The notes under the pieces are model-generated. The model was not told where the DNA came from. It was given only the letters and a program-made list of their open reading frames with translations, and searched no databases. The translations under genes and the position numbers were made by a program. A DNA stretch of 54,585 nt from Acidobacteriota bacterium (GTDB lineage: Bacteria > Acidobacteriota > Vicinamibacteria > Marinacidobacterales > Marinacidobacteraceae): the NCBI GenBank assembly GCA_009835985.1, contig VXWI01000075.1, positions 1 through 54,585 of the forward strand, in the 5' to 3' direction. Every line of letters begins with the position of its first letter. Position 1 is the stretch's first letter. Below are positions 51,781-54,585 of this stretch, one piece after another.

Positions 51781-52533
51781 ATGAGGGACGACGAGTGCGG
51801 GGTGAGCGCCTGTTTCCCGGCCTTCAACGACGCACGTTCGATCGGGTGGGTAGCTCACCGGGCGCGCGAGGCGCTCGAGAGCGCGGGGCGGGACTTCGAG
51901 ATCCTGATCCTGGACGACGGGAGCGTCGATGAGACCGCGCAAGTCCTCGAGCGCCTGGCCAGGGAGATTCCGGGACTGAAGACGCTCGGGCACGAGCGGA
52001 ACCGGGGCTACGGCGCGACCCTCCGGGATCTCTTCGCGGCCGCTCGTTTCCCTCTGGTCGTCTATACCGACGGGGACGGCCAGTTCGACCCCAGGGAACT
52101 CACCCGCCTGCTCGACGCGGCCGGCCCGGACGTCCAGCTGGTGAACGGCTTCCGGCGGGAGCGGGCCGACGGACCGCTCCGGAGGATTCTCGGCCCGCGC
52201 TTCCATCGGGTGATCGCGGCGACGTTCGGGCTTCCGGTGCTCCGGGACTGGGACTGTGATTTCCGCCTCTTCCGGCGCGACCTGCGGATCGAGGCCTCGA
52301 TGACCTTCGACGACGGAACCGCCGTGGTGGAGTTCCTCGCCGCGCTCGGCGACCGGGACGTCCGGTTCGCCGAAGTGGAAGTGAGTCACCACGAGCGCCG
52401 CGCCGGTGAGAGCCAGTACTTCCGGCCGCGGTCGGTCATCTCCGGCCACCGGAATCTGCTCCGCCTCTGGCGTCGGCGCGGATCGCCACCGATCCGGCTG
52501 CGGGCGTGGTGGAGCGCCGCCGGGGACCGTTAA
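51781..52533 (+). CDS. GT2 family glycosyltransferase
   Basis: 250 residues, GT-A fold. Nucleotide-sugar binding DDGS (45-48), the metal-binding TDGDGQFD segment and RDWDCDFRLFRR as acceptor region. No C-terminal membrane helix, unlike DPM1/GtrB-type enzymes with anchors, but the sequence resembles polyprenyl-phosphate glycosyltransferases. ATG 51781. It ends tail-to-tail with the CRTAC1 gene, sharing TTAA. Confidence 0.88.
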   Translation: MRDDECGVSACFPAFNDARSIGWVAHRAREALESAGRDFEILILDDGSVDETAQVLERLAREIPGLKTLGHERNRGYGATLRDLFAAARFPLVVYTDGDGQFDPRELTRLLDAAGPDVQLVNGFRRERADGPLRRILGPRFHRVIAATFGLPVLRDWDCDFRLFRRDLRIEASMTFDDGTAVVEFLAALGDRDVRFAEVEVSHHERRAGESQYFRPRSVISGHRNLLRLWRRRGSPPIRLRAWWSAAGDR

Positions 52534-54227
52534 CGCAGGACCGCGACCACCCCGGCGCCCTCGCGCACCGCGATCACCCGGCCGTCCGCCGTGAGGTTGC
52601 CGAGACGCTCCGCCGCGCCTCCCGGCCAGCGCACGACCACGTCCAGGATCGTCTCGCCGTCGCCGGCCCCGAGGTGGACGCGCGGATCGTTCGACGACAG
52701 GAAACTCCCGCTGCGGTGCGCCTCACGGAGTCGCCGCACCCCGTCCCCGGTGGAGAATGCCACCCGGGCCCCGGTCCCGTCACGCGGCGCCCGGGTGCCC
52801 ACAGGCTGTAACGTGACCCCGCGGCCCCCGCTCGCGTTCCGGAACAGCGCCGCTTCCTCATCGATGTTCACGACCACCAGGTCGGGTAGCGCGTCGCCGT
52901 CGAGGTCCCCGAAGGCGACCCCCCGGCTCGAGCGTTCCGGCCCGTCCCACTCGTCTTCGAGAAACGTCCCGCCGCCCTGGTTCCGGAAGATCTGGTTCTT
53001 CATCAGGTAGCGCGTGCCGCTGCCGGCGGCTTCGGCGTCCGGGTAGACGTGTCCGTTGGCGATGAAGAGATCGAGCCACCCGTCGGCGTCCAGGTCGATG
53101 AACCGGGTCCCCCAGCCCAGGTAGAACCAGCCCGGCATCCGCAGCTCGTTCCGGGTGGTGCTGTCCTCGAAGAAACCGCTTCCCGCGTTCCGGTAGGCGG
53201 TGTTCGTGTCGTGGGAGAAGTTCGTCACGAAGAGATCGAGCTGGCCGTCCTCGTCGAAGTCGCCGGCGTCCACCCCCATGCCCGCCTGGGCGAGGCCGTC
53301 CACGTTGTAGGCGGTCCCGGAGAGGAGCGCCTGTTCGGTGAACCTGCCCTGGCCGTCGTTCACGAAGAGGTGGTTCGGCACCGAGTCGTTCGCGACGTAG
53401 AGGTCGGCATCCCCATCCGCGTCCAGGTCTCCCGCGACCACCCCCAGGCCGTAGCCGGCCTCGGCGGCGGCTATCCCCGACCCCGTGGTGAAGTCCTCGA
53501 ACGTCCCGTCGCCCCGATTGCGGAAGAACCCGTCTTCCGCCGGAATCAGCCCGGAGGGACCGCAAAAGACCGGAAGCCCGAACCAGACGCAGTTCGCCGC
53601 GGCGCCCGGGAGCGGGAGCGACTCGATGGAGTCCTCCGTGTAACCGAGCACCACCAGGTCCAGGTCGCCGTCCCCTTCGGCGTCGAGGAACGCCGCGGAG
53701 GTGGAGTAACCGGGGTGCGAAGCGCCACCGGCGGCGCGGACGCGCTCGAAGGTGCCGTCCCCCCGGTTTCGGTAGAGGACGTTTTCGCCCAGATTCGTGA
53801 CGTAGAGGTCCGGGAAGCCGTCGTTGTCGACGTCCGCCGCCGCGACTCCGTAACCCCAGCCGGTGTCGCCGACGCCCGCGGCCTCGGTCTGGTCGCTGAA
53901 CCGGAATCCCCCTTCGTTCCGGAAGAGCCGGTTCGGCAGCCCGGGACCGGTGGTCCGGTCCTCCAGCGGGGCGCCGTTGATGAGGTAGAGGTCCAGGTCG
54001 CCGTCCTGGTCATAGTCGAGGAGGCCGGCGCCCGCCCCGAGGGAAGAGACGATGAACCGCTTTTCCGGCTCTCCGCTCACGTTCCGGTAGTCGATTCCGC
54101 TGGCTCCGCTCACTTCCTCGAGACGGATCTGGCCGCCGGTGGCGCTGAACCCGGCCGACCCGGGCAGGAGGAAGAGGACCGCGAGCGCGGCGGAGACGTG
54201 GCGCCAGCGACGCCGTCCGAACGTCAC
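52530..54227 (-). CDS. CRTAC1-like FG-GAP/VCBS repeat protein with ASPIC/UnbV domain
   Basis: 565 residues, secreted (signal peptide about 1-30). At least six calcium-loop repeats of the DxDxDGxxDLY type (for example DYDQDGDLDLYLIN, DLDADGDADLYVAN, DFDEDGQLDLFVTN) build a beta-propeller. The C-terminal ASPIC/UnbV domain is seen in HLGAGDGETILDVVVRWP. Such proteins occur next to TPR proteins in Acidobacteriota, Planctomycetes and related groups; their role is unknown, probably extracellular binding. The ATG overlaps the TPR gene stop by 4 nt (ATGA). Confidence 0.9.
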   Translation of the reverse strand: MTFGRRRWRHVSAALAVLFLLPGSAGFSATGGQIRLEEVSGASGIDYRNVSGEPEKRFIVSSLGAGAGLLDYDQDGDLDLYLINGAPLEDRTTGPGLPNRLFRNEGGFRFSDQTEAAGVGDTGWGYGVAAADVDNDGFPDLYVTNLGENVLYRNRGDGTFERVRAAGGASHPGYSTSAAFLDAEGDGDLDLVVLGYTEDSIESLPLPGAAANCVWFGLPVFCGPSGLIPAEDGFFRNRGDGTFEDFTTGSGIAAAEAGYGLGVVAGDLDADGDADLYVANDSVPNHLFVNDGQGRFTEQALLSGTAYNVDGLAQAGMGVDAGDFDEDGQLDLFVTNFSHDTNTAYRNAGSGFFEDSTTRNELRMPGWFYLGWGTRFIDLDADGWLDLFIANGHVYPDAEAAGSGTRYLMKNQIFRNQGGGTFLEDEWDGPERSSRGVAFGDLDGDALPDLVVVNIDEEAALFRNASGGRGVTLQPVGTRAPRDGTGARVAFSTGDGVRRLREAHRSGSFLSSNDPRVHLGAGDGETILDVVVRWPGGAAERLGNLTADGRVIAVREGAGVVAVLR

Positions 54228-54585
54228 CGGTTCCGGCGGAGGCGCGTCGCCGCTTCGAGGAGTTCGGCGTTGTCCGGCCAGTCGGAAAGCGCGGCTTCGA
54301 GTACCCCGAGCGCCTCCTCCGGCTGGCCGCTCGCTGCCAGCGCCTCGGCGTAGAGCAGGTGGTGCACGGGTTCCGCGGCAGCCAGGGCCAGCAGCCGGCC
54401 GGACTCCTCGACCGCGAGGCCGGGCGCCCCGCCGACGATCAGATGGGCGATCAGCGCCATCTTGGGCTCGCGGGCCGCCGGGTTCGCATTGACCATCGCC
54501 TTCAGTTCGTTCGTCCGATCGGAGAACTGCCGGAGTTCGGCGAATCGCTGGAGGTGTCCGCGGCCCTTCTCCGCCTGGGCGGGAT
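54224..54585 (-). CDS. TPR-repeat protein, 3' part (cut by the window edge)
   Basis: The visible 120 residues are the C-terminal end; the frame stays open to the edge. PVHHLLYAEALAASGQPEEALGVLEAALSDWPDNAELLEAATRLRR has the TPR helix pattern. The stop overlaps the CRTAC1 ATG, so the pair is translated together. Possible partner of the CRTAC1 protein in the envelope; no signal peptide can be judged because the start is outside. Confidence 0.8.
   Translation of the reverse strand, partial: PAQAEKGRGHLQRFAELRQFSDRTNELKAMVNANPAAREPKMALIAHLIVGGAPGLAVEESGRLLALAAAEPVHHLLYAEALAASGQPEEALGVLEAALSDWPDNAELLEAATRLRRNR

Overview
The window is GC-rich bacterial chromosome with very dense, mostly overlapping gene strings and frequent GTG/TTG starts. 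Several traits point to a Gram-negative lineage outside the classical Proteobacteria. These are a TonB-dependent receptor, many lipoproteins, a bacillithiol-type disulfide reductase (YpdA), the split PurS/PurQ/small-PurL system with an Fe-S type PurF, ribosomal protein S21, and a CRTAC1 (ASPIC/UnbV) protein next to a TPR protein. Acidobacteriota is my best guess; it is inferred from gene content only.

Layout. 1-3 kb: a coupled minus-strand run of tandem cyclophilin, YpdA and an iodotyrosine-deiodinase-like nitroreductase. 3.1-5.8 kb: a two-domain M16 peptidase. 6.2-14.9 kb: a minus-strand string of WalJ-like hydrolase, purB, purS, purQ, purL, purF and gamma-glutamyltransferase. 15.2-24.1 kb: rlmN, a TonB-dependent receptor, purE, purD, rpsU, an M20-like lipoprotein and a phosphotransacetylase. 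24.3-29.2 kb: a STAS protein, then a basic-tailed unknown protein beside an acidic-tailed glycosyltransferase, then a GH20 enzyme. 29.2-32.2 kb: rpiA followed by a quaternary-amine ABC importer, every junction overlapping by 4 nt. 32.2-38 kb: polA, an ADP-ribosylglycohydrolase-like protein and a CatI/CatJ-like CoA-transferase pair. 38.4-40.4 kb: a Spy-like protein, a sterol-desaturase-family hydroxylase and an ECF sigma factor lacking region 4.

40.7-46.4 kb looks like an accessory island. It has a tyrosine integrase, a small unknown gene, a long non-coding stretch rich in inverted repeats, a lipoprotein coupled to a 70-residue secreted cysteine-rich peptide, a cysteine-rich sigma-70 factor, and a cysteine-rich lipoprotein coupled to a small membrane protein. 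The peptide and the second lipoprotein share a mirror-symmetric cysteine spacing (6-10-4-10-6 and 6-10-3-6-3-10-6), which I read as a disulfide-laddered helical hairpin. This is the most novel-looking content in the window.

46.7-54.6 kb returns to ordinary genes: SDR, class III aminotransferase, HAD phosphatase, ogt, a cyclophilin lipoprotein, a methyltransferase, a GT2 glycosyltransferase, CRTAC1 and a TPR protein cut by the window edge.

A family of double-hairpin repeats (seven copies, all intergenic) is scattered through the window; one copy preserves its hairpin by compensatory changes. Several genes carry a -10-like hexamer 6-9 nt before the start codon, suggesting leaderless transcripts. 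No tRNA, rRNA, CRISPR array, transposase or replication origin was seen.
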